A stretch of DNA of 39,211 nt from Bacillota bacterium (GCA_021799275.1 JAJZAT010000028.1:1-39211), one strand, 5' to 3'. Counted from the first letter of the stretch, positions 24,686-33,207 are shown. Translations and numbers: made by a program. Notes: generated from the letters alone by a model not told the origin.

Positions 24686-24994
24686 ATGCTGACGCCGAAC
24701 CTCGGCCAGCCGGGTCGCAATCCTGACGACAGGCGGCCGGAGCGGATCGTGCACGTACACCGCCCGCGAGGATCCAGGTTCCTGCACTGGGCTCTCGCGA
24801 TCCTGCTCGTGCTGGTGGCCCTCGGGGTACTGGCGCTTTGGCTTGGGGCCGTGTCGCTGCAGCACGTCGCGCAGTCGACGCAGCAGATAAGCCAGAATTC
24901 GCAGGGCCTTCAGCGTTACCTCCAGGAGATCGGGCTCGCCCTGCGACAGGTCGGCCAGGCGTTGGACCAGCTCATGCATGCGTTGCGTCCGTAG
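24686..24994 (+). CDS. Small membrane-anchored protein with a Gln-rich coiled-coil tail
   Basis: The 102-residue protein has a charged, proline-rich N-terminal arm of about 30 residues, one transmembrane helix (ALAILLVLVALGVLALWLG), then a heptad-like tail rich in Gln and Ser (LQHVAQSTQQISQNSQG), probably extracytoplasmic and coiled. I know no family for it. ATG 24686 has AGGGGG eight bases upstream. It is read divergently from the amidase, with 139 bases between, and is closed by a strong terminator, so it is a single-gene transcript. Confidence 0.7.
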   Translation: MLTPNLGQPGRNPDDRRPERIVHVHRPRGSRFLHWALAILLVLVALGVLALWLGAVSLQHVAQSTQQISQNSQGLQRYLQEIGLALRQVGQALDQLMHALRP

Positions 24995-25010
24995 TCGGGA
25001 CAACATCTCC

Positions 25011-25042
25011 GGGGGGCGCCTTCGCAGGCTCCCCCCCTTTTT
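25011..25042 (+). terminator. Intrinsic terminator after the small membrane-protein gene
   Basis: GGGGGG plus GCC (25011-25020, one mismatch) pairs with GGC plus CCCCCC (25027-25036) around the loop TTCGCA. It is followed by a run of five T at 25038-25042. It lies 16 bases after the stop. Confidence 0.9.
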
Positions 25043-25166
25043 GGCGCGAGAGGAGTTCCCTCAGCCGGCCGGGAATGCCTATCCGCAAGGACTGTGCAAG
25101 GAGTTGGTTGCGGTAGCACCCGACCTCGATCTCGTGCGACCGCCCGCGTCGCCCGAGGAGATCATC

Positions 25167-26075
25167 GTGGCGCGGGGACTCGAGAAGACCTACGCCGACG
25201 TGCAGGCGGTGCGCGGCGTGGACTTCACGATTCGCCGCGGCGAATGCTTCGCCTTCCTCGGGCCCAATGGCGCTGGCAAATCGAGCACCATTCGCATGCT
25301 TTCCTGTCTCTCGCCGCTGAGCGGCGGGGAGCTGACCGTACTCGGACACAAGGCCGACATCGACGAGCGTCGCATCAAGGAGCGCCTCGGCATCGTCTCG
25401 CAGGACGACAACGTCGATCCTGACCTGAGCCTGATGGAGAACCTGCTTGTCTACGCGCGCTACTTCAGCATGCCGGCCGAAGAGGCGCGCCAGCACGCGG
25501 ACGAACTCCTGACCTTCATGCAGCTCGAAGGGCGGTCCAAGGCCGCCGTGCGCGAGCTCTCGGGCGGCATGCGGCGGCGGCTCGTGATCGCGCGCGCCTT
25601 GATGCACCACCCGGACATCCTGGTGCTGGACGAGCCCACGACCGGCCTCGACCCGCAGGCGCGTCTCCTGGTCTGGGGTGCGGTGCAGCAGCTGAAGGCG
25701 CAGGGCGTTACGATCGTCCTCACGACGCACTACATGGATGAGGCGGAGCGCCTCGCCGACCGGCTGGTTGTCATGGATCACGGCCGCATTCTGCAGGAGG
25801 ATGCTCCTCGGCCGCTGATCGAGCGCACCGTGGGGCGCGAGGCCGTGGAGATCTGGCACCGCGGCGGCGACGACGCTCCTTTCATCGCCGCGGCCGGGGA
25901 CGCGCTGCTGCTGTCCGACCGCCACGGCGACACTCTGGTGCTCTACGCGCGCGAGCCCGGCCGCGTCGGCCAGGCGTTTGCGCTGTCGGGGCTCGCACCC
26001 GAGCGGATGCTCGTGCGTCCGACGAACCTTGAAGACGTGTTCCTGACGCTGACAGGAAGGGACTTGCGCGAATGA
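25167..26075 (+). CDS. ABC-2 type exporter ATP-binding protein (DrrA/NodI-like)
   Basis: The 302-residue ATPase has Walker A GPNGAGKSS (about 33-41), the Q-loop SQDDNVD, the signature LSGGMRRR, Walker B ILVLDEPTTGLDPQ and the H-loop TTHYMDEAE. The C-terminal part is the DrrA-type extension of about 80 residues. It powers export through the adjacent permease. The substrate is unknown. GTG 25167 is favoured by GAGGAG six bases upstream and by the family start VARGLEKTY. GTG 25134 is an alternative, and the extension to 24978 crosses the preceding terminator. The stop overlaps the permease ATG. Confidence 0.92.
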   Translation: MARGLEKTYADVQAVRGVDFTIRRGECFAFLGPNGAGKSSTIRMLSCLSPLSGGELTVLGHKADIDERRIKERLGIVSQDDNVDPDLSLMENLLVYARYFSMPAEEARQHADELLTFMQLEGRSKAAVRELSGGMRRRLVIARALMHHPDILVLDEPTTGLDPQARLLVWGAVQQLKAQGVTIVLTTHYMDEAERLADRLVVMDHGRILQEDAPRPLIERTVGREAVEIWHRGGDDAPFIAAAGDALLLSDRHGDTLVLYAREPGRVGQAFALSGLAPERMLVRPTNLEDVFLTLTGRDLRE

Positions 26076-26845
26076 GAGGCACCTCGCGGCTGCTGCGCGC
26101 GGCGGGCGCCGTCTGGTGGCGCGACTTCGTCGCCTGGCGGAAGTTCTGGCGCTCCTCGATCCTCTTGAATTTCGGGGAGCCGCTGACGAACCTCTTGGCG
26201 CTGGGGGTCGGGCTCGGTGCCTACGTCGCGGTGATGCAGGGCGTCTCCTTCCTGCAGTTCATCGCACCGGGCCTCCTGGCGGTGACGGCGATGAACGCCG
26301 TCACGTTCGACGCCGGCTTCGACACCTACGACAAGCTCAACAGCAGCGGCGTCTACGCCGCGATGCTGACGTCGCCCCTCACCGTGCCGGAGATCGTGTT
26401 CGGCGAGTATCTTTGGGAGGCTACGCGCGCCATCCTCTATGGCGCGGTGTTCTTCGTCGTGATCCTGGCGTTCGGGCTCGTCCATTCCTGGTGGTCTCTG
26501 CTGCTGCCGGTGCCGCTCATCCTGTTCGGGGTCCTCTTTACGGCGCCCGCCCTCTACGTAGCCGCCGTGGCGCGCACGCACGAGCAGCTCTTCTACTACT
26601 TCAGCCTGGTCATCACGCCGATGTTCATGTTCAGCGGCGTGTTCTTTCCCGTCGCGCACCTGCCGTGGATCGTCCAGGACATCATCTACATCCTGCCGCT
26701 CTACCACGGCGTGCTCCTGACCCGGGCGATGGTGCTCGGCCAGATGACGCCGTCGATCGTCTGGCAGTTCGTCTGGCTGATCGTCTACGCGGCGGTGCTC
26801 GCGTATCTGCCGGTTCGCGCGCTCGCGCGCCGTCTCACGACCTGA
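26072..26845 (+). CDS. ABC-2 type exporter permease (DrrB/NodJ-like)
   Basis: The 257-residue protein has six predicted helices and the ABC-2 permease pattern. A start helix pair surrounds LLALGVGLGAYVAVM. The cytosolic loop is DTYDKLNSSGVYAAMLTSPL, and MFMFSGVFFPVAHLPW precedes the last helices, as in NodJ/DrrB. The ATG overlaps the ATPase stop (ATGA), so the pair is cotranslated. It exports an unidentified substrate. The family includes drug, lipo-oligosaccharide and polysaccharide exporters. Confidence 0.92.
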   Translation: MRGTSRLLRAAGAVWWRDFVAWRKFWRSSILLNFGEPLTNLLALGVGLGAYVAVMQGVSFLQFIAPGLLAVTAMNAVTFDAGFDTYDKLNSSGVYAAMLTSPLTVPEIVFGEYLWEATRAILYGAVFFVVILAFGLVHSWWSLLLPVPLILFGVLFTAPALYVAAVARTHEQLFYYFSLVITPMFMFSGVFFPVAHLPWIVQDIIYILPLYHGVLLTRAMVLGQMTPSIVWQFVWLIVYAAVLAYLPVRALARRLTT

Positions 26846-26861
26846 CTCTGATCCCGGTTCG

Positions 26862-26869
26862 AAAGGAGG
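26862..26869 (+). promoter_or_regulatory. Ribosome binding site in front of a CTG start
   Basis: AAAGGAGG ends eight bases before CTG 26878. The next in-frame initiation codon (GTG 26893) is 23 bases away. This is the main evidence for a CTG start. Confidence 0.6.
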
Positions 26870-26877
26870 CGGCAACG

Positions 26878-27282
26878 CTGCGGCACCTTTATGTGGCCCT
26901 TGTGGGCTTCGCGCTCGGCGTCGGCGCCTTCTTCACCTTCGTCGTGCCCGAGGTCGCGTTCTCGGTGCTTGGCCCGCACGCGCTCGACGCCTTTCTCGCG
27001 GCCATGTTCCCCCGCTTCTACGTGATGGCCACGATCGTGGCGGCGGCACTGACCGTGATTGGAAGCATAGGCTTCGGCGTACGCCACCTTGCGACGCTCG
27101 CGCCGGCCGTCGCGCTCCTTCTCACCCTGATCGCCTGGATCTGGCTGTTGCCCATGGTGCAGGCGGCGATCGGCACCGCGGCGTTCGGACTTTTGCATGG
27201 TCTCAGCCTGGGCATGGACATGATCGCGATGCTGCTCTGGCTGCTGGGGCTCGTTGCGGCCTGGAGAGTGAAGGCGCCTTGA
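26878..27282 (+). CDS. TMEM205/DUF4149-like membrane protein with an apparent CTG start
   Basis: The 134-residue protein has four predicted helices and begins (L/M)RHLYVALVGFALGVGAFFTF followed by VVPEVAF, the usual N-terminus of DUF4149/TMEM205-like proteins. It ends with LLWLLGLVAAWRV. The reading frame is open from far upstream, but family alignment starts exactly at CTG 26878, which also has the perfect AAAGGAGG site eight bases before it. No ATG is in frame nearby. GTG 26893 would cut the conserved N-terminus. It begins 32 bases after the exporter permease and may be part of that operon. Function is unknown. Confidence 0.75.
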   Translation: MRHLYVALVGFALGVGAFFTFVVPEVAFSVLGPHALDAFLAAMFPRFYVMATIVAAALTVIGSIGFGVRHLATLAPAVALLLTLIAWIWLLPMVQAAIGTAAFGLLHGLSLGMDMIAMLLWLLGLVAAWRVKAP

Positions 27283-27321
27283 GGCCGACCGCGGCCCGCG
27301 GCGCCGATAGGGGGCGGAGTC

Positions 27322-28227
27322 ATGCGGGTGGCGGTGAGCGGCGCCAGCGGACTCATCGGACGGCGGCTTCTGCTTGAGCTGAGGGCTGGAGGTCATCAGG
27401 CGACGGCCCTCTTGCGCCAGCCGGGGCCTGTGCCGGACGGCGCCGTCAAGGCCGCTTGGCCGCAGGATGCGTCCGGCGACTGGCAGGATGCCCTGCGGGA
27501 GGCCGAGGCGGTCGTGCATCTGGCGGGCAGCCCGATCGCCGCAGGACGCTGGACCGCTCCCCGCAAGCGGGAGATCGTCGCGAGCCGCGTACAGGGCACC
27601 GATCGTCTGATCGCTGGGCTCAGGGCGTCGGGGGCGCGCCCGCGCGCGTTTCTTTGCGCATCGGCCGTGGGCTACTACGGGCCCTGCGGCGATGGACCGG
27701 TCGACGAGGGGAGTCCGGCGGGCGACGACTTTCTCGGACGGGTCTGCGTCGCGTGGGAGGGCGCCGCGCAGGGCGCGCAAGGGCTCGGTGCGCGCGTCGT
27801 CAGCCTGCGGACAGGCGTCGTACTGGCGCCGGAGGGCGGCATGCTCGCTCGCCTTCTGCCGTTCTTTCGCCTGGGGTTGGGCGGCCAGGTGGGCTCCGGG
27901 CGGCAGTGGATCCCGTGGATCTCGCTCGACGACGAGGTCGCGGCGATCCGCACGCTCCTCGAGCACGCAGACGCCGGGGGGCCCTACAATCTGACCGCGC
28001 CGGAGCCGGTCACCAGCCGGGAGTTCGCCGCTGCGCTCGGTCGCGCGCTGCACCGGCCGGCTGCCCTGCCGCTGCCCGCCGCGCTTGTGCGGCTCCTCTT
28101 GGGCGAGATGGGCGACGCGGTGCTGCTTTCCGGTCAGCGCGCCCTGCCGCGGCGTCTCGAGGCAGCGGGATTCGAGTTCCGCCACCGGGAGATGGACGCC
28201 GCGCTGGCCGCCTGCCTGCGCCGCTAG
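27322..28227 (+). CDS. TIGR01777-type NAD(P)-dependent epimerase family protein
   Basis: The 301-residue protein matches the TIGR01777 (SDR39U1/YfcH) group: Rossmann start VAVSGASGLIGRRL, VVHLAGSPIAAGRW, the active-site region FLCASAVGYYG, and GRQWIPWISLDDEVAAI. The last part shows the DUF1731 C-terminal region (LPLPAALVRLLLGEMGDAVL). The true reaction is unknown for the family. The ATG start is preceded by GGGGGCGGAG. It lies 39 bases after the DUF4149-like gene and 67 before the YceI gene. Confidence 0.93.
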   Translation: MRVAVSGASGLIGRRLLLELRAGGHQATALLRQPGPVPDGAVKAAWPQDASGDWQDALREAEAVVHLAGSPIAAGRWTAPRKREIVASRVQGTDRLIAGLRASGARPRAFLCASAVGYYGPCGDGPVDEGSPAGDDFLGRVCVAWEGAAQGAQGLGARVVSLRTGVVLAPEGGMLARLLPFFRLGLGGQVGSGRQWIPWISLDDEVAAIRTLLEHADAGGPYNLTAPEPVTSREFAAALGRALHRPAALPLPAALVRLLLGEMGDAVLLSGQRALPRRLEAAGFEFRHREMDAALAACLRR

Positions 28228-28294
28228 GTGTCGCGTGCCGCCTACCGCATCAGGGGCATCCTGTTGCTCGATGAGCAATAGGGAGGGTGAGAGC

Positions 28295-28831
28295 ATGGCG
28301 ACAGCGACCAAGACCACATTCGAGGTGGACAAATCCCACACGGATCTGGAGTTCAGTGTGCGCCACATGGGCATCAGCACGATCCGCGGCCGCTTCACGG
28401 TCTTTTCCGGCAGCCTCGAGTTGGAAGGCGACAAGCTCGTCGGCGCGAAGGCGGAGATCCAGGCGGACAGCATCCATACCAAGGAGGAGAAGCGCGACGC
28501 GCACCTGCGTTCGGCGGACTTCTTCGACATCGAGAAGCATCCAAGCATCATGTTCGTCGCCGAGGAGGTGCGCGAGCAGGGATTAGGGCGCTACCGGCTG
28601 ACCGGGAAGCTCACGCTGCACGGCGTGACCAAGGACCTCAGCCTCGACGTCGAGGCGAGCCGTCCGATCAAGGACCCGTACGGCGCCCGGCGCATCGGTT
28701 TCTCGGCGGAGGGTTCGCTCGACCGGCGGGACTTCGGCCTGACCTGGAACACGGCGATCGAGGCGGGCGGCGTGATGGTGGGGCACGAAGTCAAGGTGCA
28801 CGTGAGCGGCGAGGCGACAGCCTCGGACTAG
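28295..28831 (+). CDS. YceI-family lipid-binding protein
   Basis: The 178-residue protein has the YceI lipocalin-like pattern: TTFEVDKSHTDLEFSVRHMG, then IRGRFTVFSGSL, ADSIHTKEEKRDAHLRS, DIEKHPSIMFV and LTLHGVTKDLSLDVEA. These proteins bind isoprenoid or amide lipids in a beta-barrel. It has no signal peptide, unlike the periplasmic E. coli form, as expected for the short cytosolic class. Start ATG 28295 has GGGAGG eight bases upstream. It is the last gene before a hairpin and a long non-coding gap. Confidence 0.94.
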   Translation: MATATKTTFEVDKSHTDLEFSVRHMGISTIRGRFTVFSGSLELEGDKLVGAKAEIQADSIHTKEEKRDAHLRSADFFDIEKHPSIMFVAEEVREQGLGRYRLTGKLTLHGVTKDLSLDVEASRPIKDPYGARRIGFSAEGSLDRRDFGLTWNTAIEAGGVMVGHEVKVHVSGEATASD

Positions 28832-28889
28832 TCCCTTGATCCTTAGAGATTCTGAGACAGGGCCGTAGACATTAAATATTTCTAAGATA

Positions 28890-28922
28890 GTGGCCGGCTT
28901 GCCCTGTGAGGCTGCCGGCCAC
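28890..28922 (+). terminator. Hairpin after the YceI gene
   Basis: GTGGCCGGC (28890-28898) pairs with GCCGGCCAC (28914-28922). A small GCC/GGC stem inside the loop is possible. An AT-rich stretch lies just upstream (28871-28889). The following bases TTGCCTG are a weak T tract. Confidence 0.45.
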
Positions 28923-29383
28923 TTGCCTGTATCTGGGCCTGGCGGCGCGTGGCGCGTGGCTCCGCGGTGATGCGGCCAAATACCGCGGCAGAGCGACGTT
29001 TCCACATCGGCCGAGGCTGCCGCGCACCCATGCTGGCGGCGGACTTGGCATGACCGTTTGGAAAAAGTGACCTGTACGAATGGCGGTGGACATAGGCCGA
29101 CTGGCCGGCCGGGCGTACGTCCATGCGGAGGAGTTAACCGAATGGTCATAGAATGACGACCTTCGGAAACCGAGGCCCTGCGCCGCAGATCGCAAGGGGT
29201 GCGCTGTGACGGGCCCGACATGACGGAGCCGTCTCGCGCTCATCGTCGTTTTGTCCCGGCGTTCGAGGAACTAAGTCAGGGGAGGGCTGAGAAGGCATCA
29301 GGGCGGTCTCGAACGACGCACCCCCGGAAGAATCGTGCAGCGCGCGTATTTCTTGCGCAGACGGATGGCAAGGAGGTTATGGC
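28923..29383 (+). other. Non-coding leader and promoter region of SBP1
   Basis: About 460 bases without a supported gene lead to the first binding-protein gene. The only firm signal is AAGGAGG at 29370-29376, seven bases before ATG 29384. TAGAAT at 29149-29154 resembles a -10 but lacks a matching -35. No known riboswitch is recognised. Confidence 0.5.
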
Positions 29384-31138
29384 ATGAAAATGAACCGATG
29401 GGCCGCCTTGAGTGGCCTCATTGGCTCCGCGGCCCTGCTATTGGCCGCGTGCGGCGGCGGTGGCGGCACGTCCGCGACCCAGGCGCCGCTGCAGAAGTCG
29501 AACACCCTCGTGACCGCCCTGCCTTTGCAGGTGGGCATCACGGACTATGCGCCGATCGCGAACGCCTCGGCGTACACGATCTACAACAGCGGCGTCGAGT
29601 ACATGATGTGGGCGCCGGTCGTGATGGTGTCCGGAGCCGACACGATCGACTGGGCCGACTCGCTCGCGTCCAAGATCACGACGAACGCGAACGACACCCA
29701 GTACACGGTGACGCTGAAGAACTGGAACTGGTCGAACGGCCAGCCGATCACGGCGGAGGACGTGGCCTGGACGACCGACGTCCTGCTCGCGGCCTGCAAC
29801 ATGAAGAGCCCGCCCTACACCTACGGCGGCTGCGGCTTCGGCGGCCTGCCGCCCAGCTCGGCGCACGGCGTCCTGACGGGCGCGACGGCGAAGGGCCAGC
29901 ACACGGTCGTCTTTACACTCAACAAGTCCGTGAACCCCGTGTACTTTGAGCTGAACGGCCTCGGCCAGATCCAGCCGATGCCGAAGTCGATCTGGAACAG
30001 GGGCAGCTACGCGGCGACGCTCAAGCTCCTCTCGCAGATCTACAACAAGCCGACCTCGTCCGAGTACAAGGTCGTGTCGGGCCCGTACAAGTTCAAGTCG
30101 GCGATCAACGACGAGTCCTACACCTTCGTGCCGAACCCGAAGTACGGCGGCCACAAGGCCACGCTGACCTGGGTGAACCAGTATGAGGCTTCGGACTCGG
30201 CGGAGTTCGCCGCCCTGAAGAAGAACCAGATCAACGCCGGCTACCTGACGACCTCCATGTACGGTTCGGCGAGCCAGCTCAAGGGCCAGTACAAGCAGTC
30301 CCTCAGCCAGGGCTTCTGCTGGTACGGCATCGAGCTCAACTCGGCCCCGAACTCCCTCGATGTCGGCGCGGCGTTCCAGGACCAGAAGGTCCGTCAGGCG
30401 CTCGAGTACGGCATCGACCAGAACGCCATCGGCAAGGTGCTCGACGGCACCTTGAACGGCAAGCAGCTCTGGGTGCCGAACTACTCGGCGATTCCGTCGG
30501 GATTCTCCAAGCTGACGCAGGCGGTGTTCGGCGTCTCCTCGATCCCGAACGCCTATCCGTTTGACCCGACCAAGGGCAAGCAGGTCCTCGAGCAGGCTGG
30601 CTGGAGCCTCAACTCGGCGGGCGTCATGCAGAAGAACGGCGTCCAGCTGAAGTTCCCGGTGTTCTACGACTCGGGCTCGACCGAGACGGCGAACGCCGCG
30701 GTCATCCTGCAGCAGGACTGGGCCAAGATGGGCGTCAAGATCACCCCGCAGCCAGTCGCGTTCGACACCCTCGTCGCCATGTCCGACGCCCAGGGCGCCG
30801 CCAACAAGTGGGCCATCAACTGGACGGGCGGCTGGTGCTACGAGCCGAACTTCTACCCGACGGGCGGCGGCATGTGGGGCTACTACGACAGCCAGGACGA
30901 CTACAACTACACGCCGTTCAACCAGGCCGTCGCGAACGCGTACCTGCCGGGCACCCCGGCGCAGGCGCAGCAGCGGATGCTCGCTTACGCCCAGGCGACC
31001 GCGAAGGACCTGCCGTTCCTGTGGCAGCCGGGCGGCTACGCGGTGAACGAGTTCGCGCCGTACCTCCACGGTCTCAACAAGTACTTCAACCCGGTGCAGG
31101 CGTTCACCATGATCAACTGGGTGACGATCTCCCACTAG
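29384..31138 (+). CDS. Family 5 substrate-binding lipoprotein of a peptide/nickel-type ABC importer (copy 1)
   Basis: The 584-residue protein starts with a lipoprotein signal ending LLLAAC (C23). A Gly/Ser/Thr-rich tether follows, then the two-lobed SBP_bac_5 body: VEYMMWAPVVMVS, VTLKNWNWSNGQPITAEDVAW, SEYKVVSGPYKFKS, QKVRQALEYGID and the C-terminal PFNQAVANAYLPGTPAQAQQ. It should bind peptides or other small ligands outside the membrane. Four cysteines in the mature part are shared by all three copies: two around the YGGCGFGG loop, one in QGFCWYG and one in GGWCYEP. AAGGAGG precedes the ATG. Codon use is strongly biased, suggesting high expression. It is followed by two hairpins and then its permease genes. 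Confidence 0.95.
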   Translation: MKMNRWAALSGLIGSAALLLAACGGGGGTSATQAPLQKSNTLVTALPLQVGITDYAPIANASAYTIYNSGVEYMMWAPVVMVSGADTIDWADSLASKITTNANDTQYTVTLKNWNWSNGQPITAEDVAWTTDVLLAACNMKSPPYTYGGCGFGGLPPSSAHGVLTGATAKGQHTVVFTLNKSVNPVYFELNGLGQIQPMPKSIWNRGSYAATLKLLSQIYNKPTSSEYKVVSGPYKFKSAINDESYTFVPNPKYGGHKATLTWVNQYEASDSAEFAALKKNQINAGYLTTSMYGSASQLKGQYKQSLSQGFCWYGIELNSAPNSLDVGAAFQDQKVRQALEYGIDQNAIGKVLDGTLNGKQLWVPNYSAIPSGFSKLTQAVFGVSSIPNAYPFDPTKGKQVLEQAGWSLNSAGVMQKNGVQLKFPVFYDSGSTETANAAVILQQDWAKMGVKITPQPVAFDTLVAMSDAQGAANKWAINWTGGWCYEPNFYPTGGGMWGYYDSQDDYNYTPFNQAVANAYLPGTPAQAQQRMLAYAQATAKDLPFLWQPGGYAVNEFAPYLHGLNKYFNPVQAFTMINWVTISH

Positions 31139-31150
31139 GTCGCGCGACCG

Positions 31151-31206
31151 CTGATCCTGCGGATCAGCCGGGCGGGTGGGGCCGAACGCGGCCCCACCCG
31201 CCCGGG
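31151..31206 (+). terminator. Two adjacent hairpins between SBP1 and its permease gene
   Basis: CTGATCC/GGATCAG (31151-31167) is immediately followed by a 17-bp GC stem, 31168-31184 with 31189-31205 (loop AACG). There is no T tract. The position suggests partial termination or mRNA stabilisation, giving more binding protein than permease. Confidence 0.6.
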
Positions 31207-31306
31207 CACGTCGCCGAGGCGCTCGTCGGGCTCCGCCTGATGGCGCGGCGGACTGGCCGAGGGTTGTGACGACGAGCGTAGTCGCAAGTCTGGTGGGGGT
31301 GATGAG

Positions 31307-32215
31307 GTGTCCGCGCTGCCCAACATGGCGCCAGAGGTACAGTCTACGCTGGCCCATGGCGAAGAGGGGACTTCCCGAGCCTGGAGAGCGTTCTGGCGCA
31401 ACCCGCTGGCCGTCGCCGGCGTGACGATTCTCGTGTTCCTGGTCCTGTTTTCCTGGGTGGGGCCGCTCGTCTACCATGCGAGCGCCTACACGACAAGCCT
31501 TTCGAACATTGTGCAGGCGCCGACCGCGGCGCACATCCTCGGCACGGACGCCCTCGGCCGCGACAATCTCGCGCGGCTGATGCTCGGGGGGCAGATTTCC
31601 CTGATCGTCGGCTTTGCGGCGGCGGTGGTCGGCGTCTTCATCGGCGTCGTCTACGGGCTCGTCGCGGCCCAGTTCGGCGGCTGGACGGACACGATCCTGA
31701 TGCGCATCGTGGACATCACGCTGGCCATCCCGTCGATCTACGTCCTGCTGCTGCTGGACGCGGTGCTGAAGCCGAACGTCTACGTGATGATCTTCATCAT
31801 CGCGGTGACGTCCTGGCAGGGCATCGCGCGTATCGTGCGCAGCGAGGTGCTGAGCCTCAAGACCCGCGAGTTCGTCGAGGCCGCGAGGGCCGCGGGTGCG
31901 GGCTGGCTGCGCATCATGGCCCGCCACTTCCTGCCGAACTCGATGGGCTCGATCATCGTGTACACGACGTTCGCGGTCGGCGCCGGCATCCTGACGCTGG
32001 CGGGCCTCTCGTTCCTGGGACTCGGGCTGCCGCCGCCGGCGCCGAACTGGGGCCAGGCGATCTCGGACGGCATCCAGTACGAGTTCCAGAACGCCTGGTG
32101 GCTGATCTACCCGCCCGGTCTCCTGATTGTGGCGGCGGAGCTCTGCGTGAACTTCCTGGGTGACGCCTTCAACGCGGCGTTCGATCCGAGGCTCCAGGGA
32201 AGGGGCGGCGCCTGA
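31307..32215 (+). CDS. Peptide/nickel-type ABC importer permease, DppC-like (copy 1)
   Basis: The 302-residue protein has a cytosolic start with WRAFWRNPLAVAG, the first helix of DppC/OppC proteins, then the segment ILGTDALGRDNLARLMLGG. The EAA loop is EAARAAGAGWLRIMARHFLPN (in part), which contacts the ATPase. NWGQAISDG and FDPRLQGR close the protein. About six helices. The GTG start follows a GGGGGTGA site. Its stop overlaps the following permease ATG (TGATG). The order C before B is the reverse of the common dppBC arrangement. Confidence 0.94.
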   Translation: MSALPNMAPEVQSTLAHGEEGTSRAWRAFWRNPLAVAGVTILVFLVLFSWVGPLVYHASAYTTSLSNIVQAPTAAHILGTDALGRDNLARLMLGGQISLIVGFAAAVVGVFIGVVYGLVAAQFGGWTDTILMRIVDITLAIPSIYVLLLLDAVLKPNVYVMIFIIAVTSWQGIARIVRSEVLSLKTREFVEAARAAGAGWLRIMARHFLPNSMGSIIVYTTFAVGAGILTLAGLSFLGLGLPPPAPNWGQAISDGIQYEFQNAWWLIYPPGLLIVAAELCVNFLGDAFNAAFDPRLQGRGGA

Positions 32216-33168
32216 TGCTGAACTACATCATCCGCCGACTGGTGGAGGCCATCCCGACGCTGCTCGGCGTTACGATCATCACGTTCGTGCTGGCGCACCT
32301 GGTGCCGGGCAACCCGGCCCTCGTGATGCTCGGACCGCACGCCAACGCCCGCTCGATCGCGCTTCTCACACACCAGCTTGGTCTGGACAAGCCGCTTCCG
32401 GTACAGTACCTCGACTGGCTCTGGATGGTCCTGCACGGCAACCTCGGCGTGTCGTACTACCAGAACGTCCCGGTGCTGCAGCTGATCGAGACGGCGACGC
32501 CGCGCACCCTGGCGATCGTCGGCATCGGCACCCTGATCGCCGACATCCTGTCGATCATCCAGGGCATCTACCAGGCGCACGTGAAGAACAGCTTCGCGGA
32601 CAACCTGATCTCGGTGGTCGCGTACTTCCTGTACTCGATGCCGATCTTCTGGCTGGGCGTGCTGATGGTGATCTGGTTCTCGATCGACATCCCGCTCTTT
32701 CCGCCGGGCGGCATCCAGGACCCCGGCGTGACGAACGTGACGTTCGGCATGTGGGTGGCGCACATCGCCTTGCCGGTGATCACGATCGTGATCGCCACAG
32801 TGGCGTTCTGGGGCCGGTTCATGCGCTCGTCGGTGATCGAGACCTTGATCCAGGACTACATCCGGACGGCCAGGGCCAAGGGCGTGACGGAGTACACGGT
32901 GCTGATGCGCCACGCGTTCCGCAACTCGCTCCTGCCGCTCATCACTTTGATCGGCTTCTCGATCCCGGGCCTCTTCGGCGGCGCCCTGCTGGTGGAAGAG
33001 GTGTTCAACTATCCGGGCCTCGGCCTCCTGTTTTACCAGGCGGCCATCCAGCGCGATTACCCGATCGCGTTCGGCATCACCTTGATCATCGGTATCCTGA
33101 CGATCCTCGGGAACCTCCTCGCCGACGTGCTCTACGCCGTCGTCGACCCCCGCATCCGCTACAACTGA
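32215..33168 (+). CDS. Peptide/nickel-type ABC importer permease, DppB-like (copy 1)
   Basis: The 317-residue protein starts with the DppB-type helix YIIRRLVEAIPTLLGVT, then LAHLVPGNPA and the extracytoplasmic domain with LGLDKPLPVQYLDWL. It continues with YFLYSMPIFWLGVLMV, the EAA loop RTARAKGVTEYTVLMRHAFRN (in part) and EEVFNYPGLGLLFYQA, ending ADVLYAVVDPRIRYN. It completes the membrane part of the importer with the preceding gene. No ATPase genes follow. A hairpin terminator candidate lies 13 bases after the stop, so the ATPases are encoded elsewhere or downstream of the window. Confidence 0.95.
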   Translation: MLNYIIRRLVEAIPTLLGVTIITFVLAHLVPGNPALVMLGPHANARSIALLTHQLGLDKPLPVQYLDWLWMVLHGNLGVSYYQNVPVLQLIETATPRTLAIVGIGTLIADILSIIQGIYQAHVKNSFADNLISVVAYFLYSMPIFWLGVLMVIWFSIDIPLFPPGGIQDPGVTNVTFGMWVAHIALPVITIVIATVAFWGRFMRSSVIETLIQDYIRTARAKGVTEYTVLMRHAFRNSLLPLITLIGFSIPGLFGGALLVEEVFNYPGLGLLFYQAAIQRDYPIAFGITLIIGILTILGNLLADVLYAVVDPRIRYN

Positions 33169-33181
33169 GAGAACGCCAGGG

Positions 33182-33207
33182 GACCCCGGACAGATGCGTC
33201 CGGGGTC
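33182..33207 (+). terminator. Terminator-like hairpin after permease copy 1
   Basis: GACCCCGGAC pairs perfectly with GTCCGGGGTC around a six-base loop, followed by TTCGCGCGCTTTG. The stem is strong and the T tract weak. Confidence 0.65.

Noticed and set aside
29149-29154. Promoter with -10 TAGAAT upstream of SBP1
   Set aside because: No acceptable -35 stands 16-18 bases upstream, so it was not called as a promoter.
29438-31927. Long minus-strand open frame (829 codons) opposite SBP1 and the permease
   Set aside because: It runs antisense to well-supported genes and is rich in Arg, Val, His and Asp. It is a by-product of strong GC bias at third codon positions; the paralogous region at 36311-37786 shows the same shadow.
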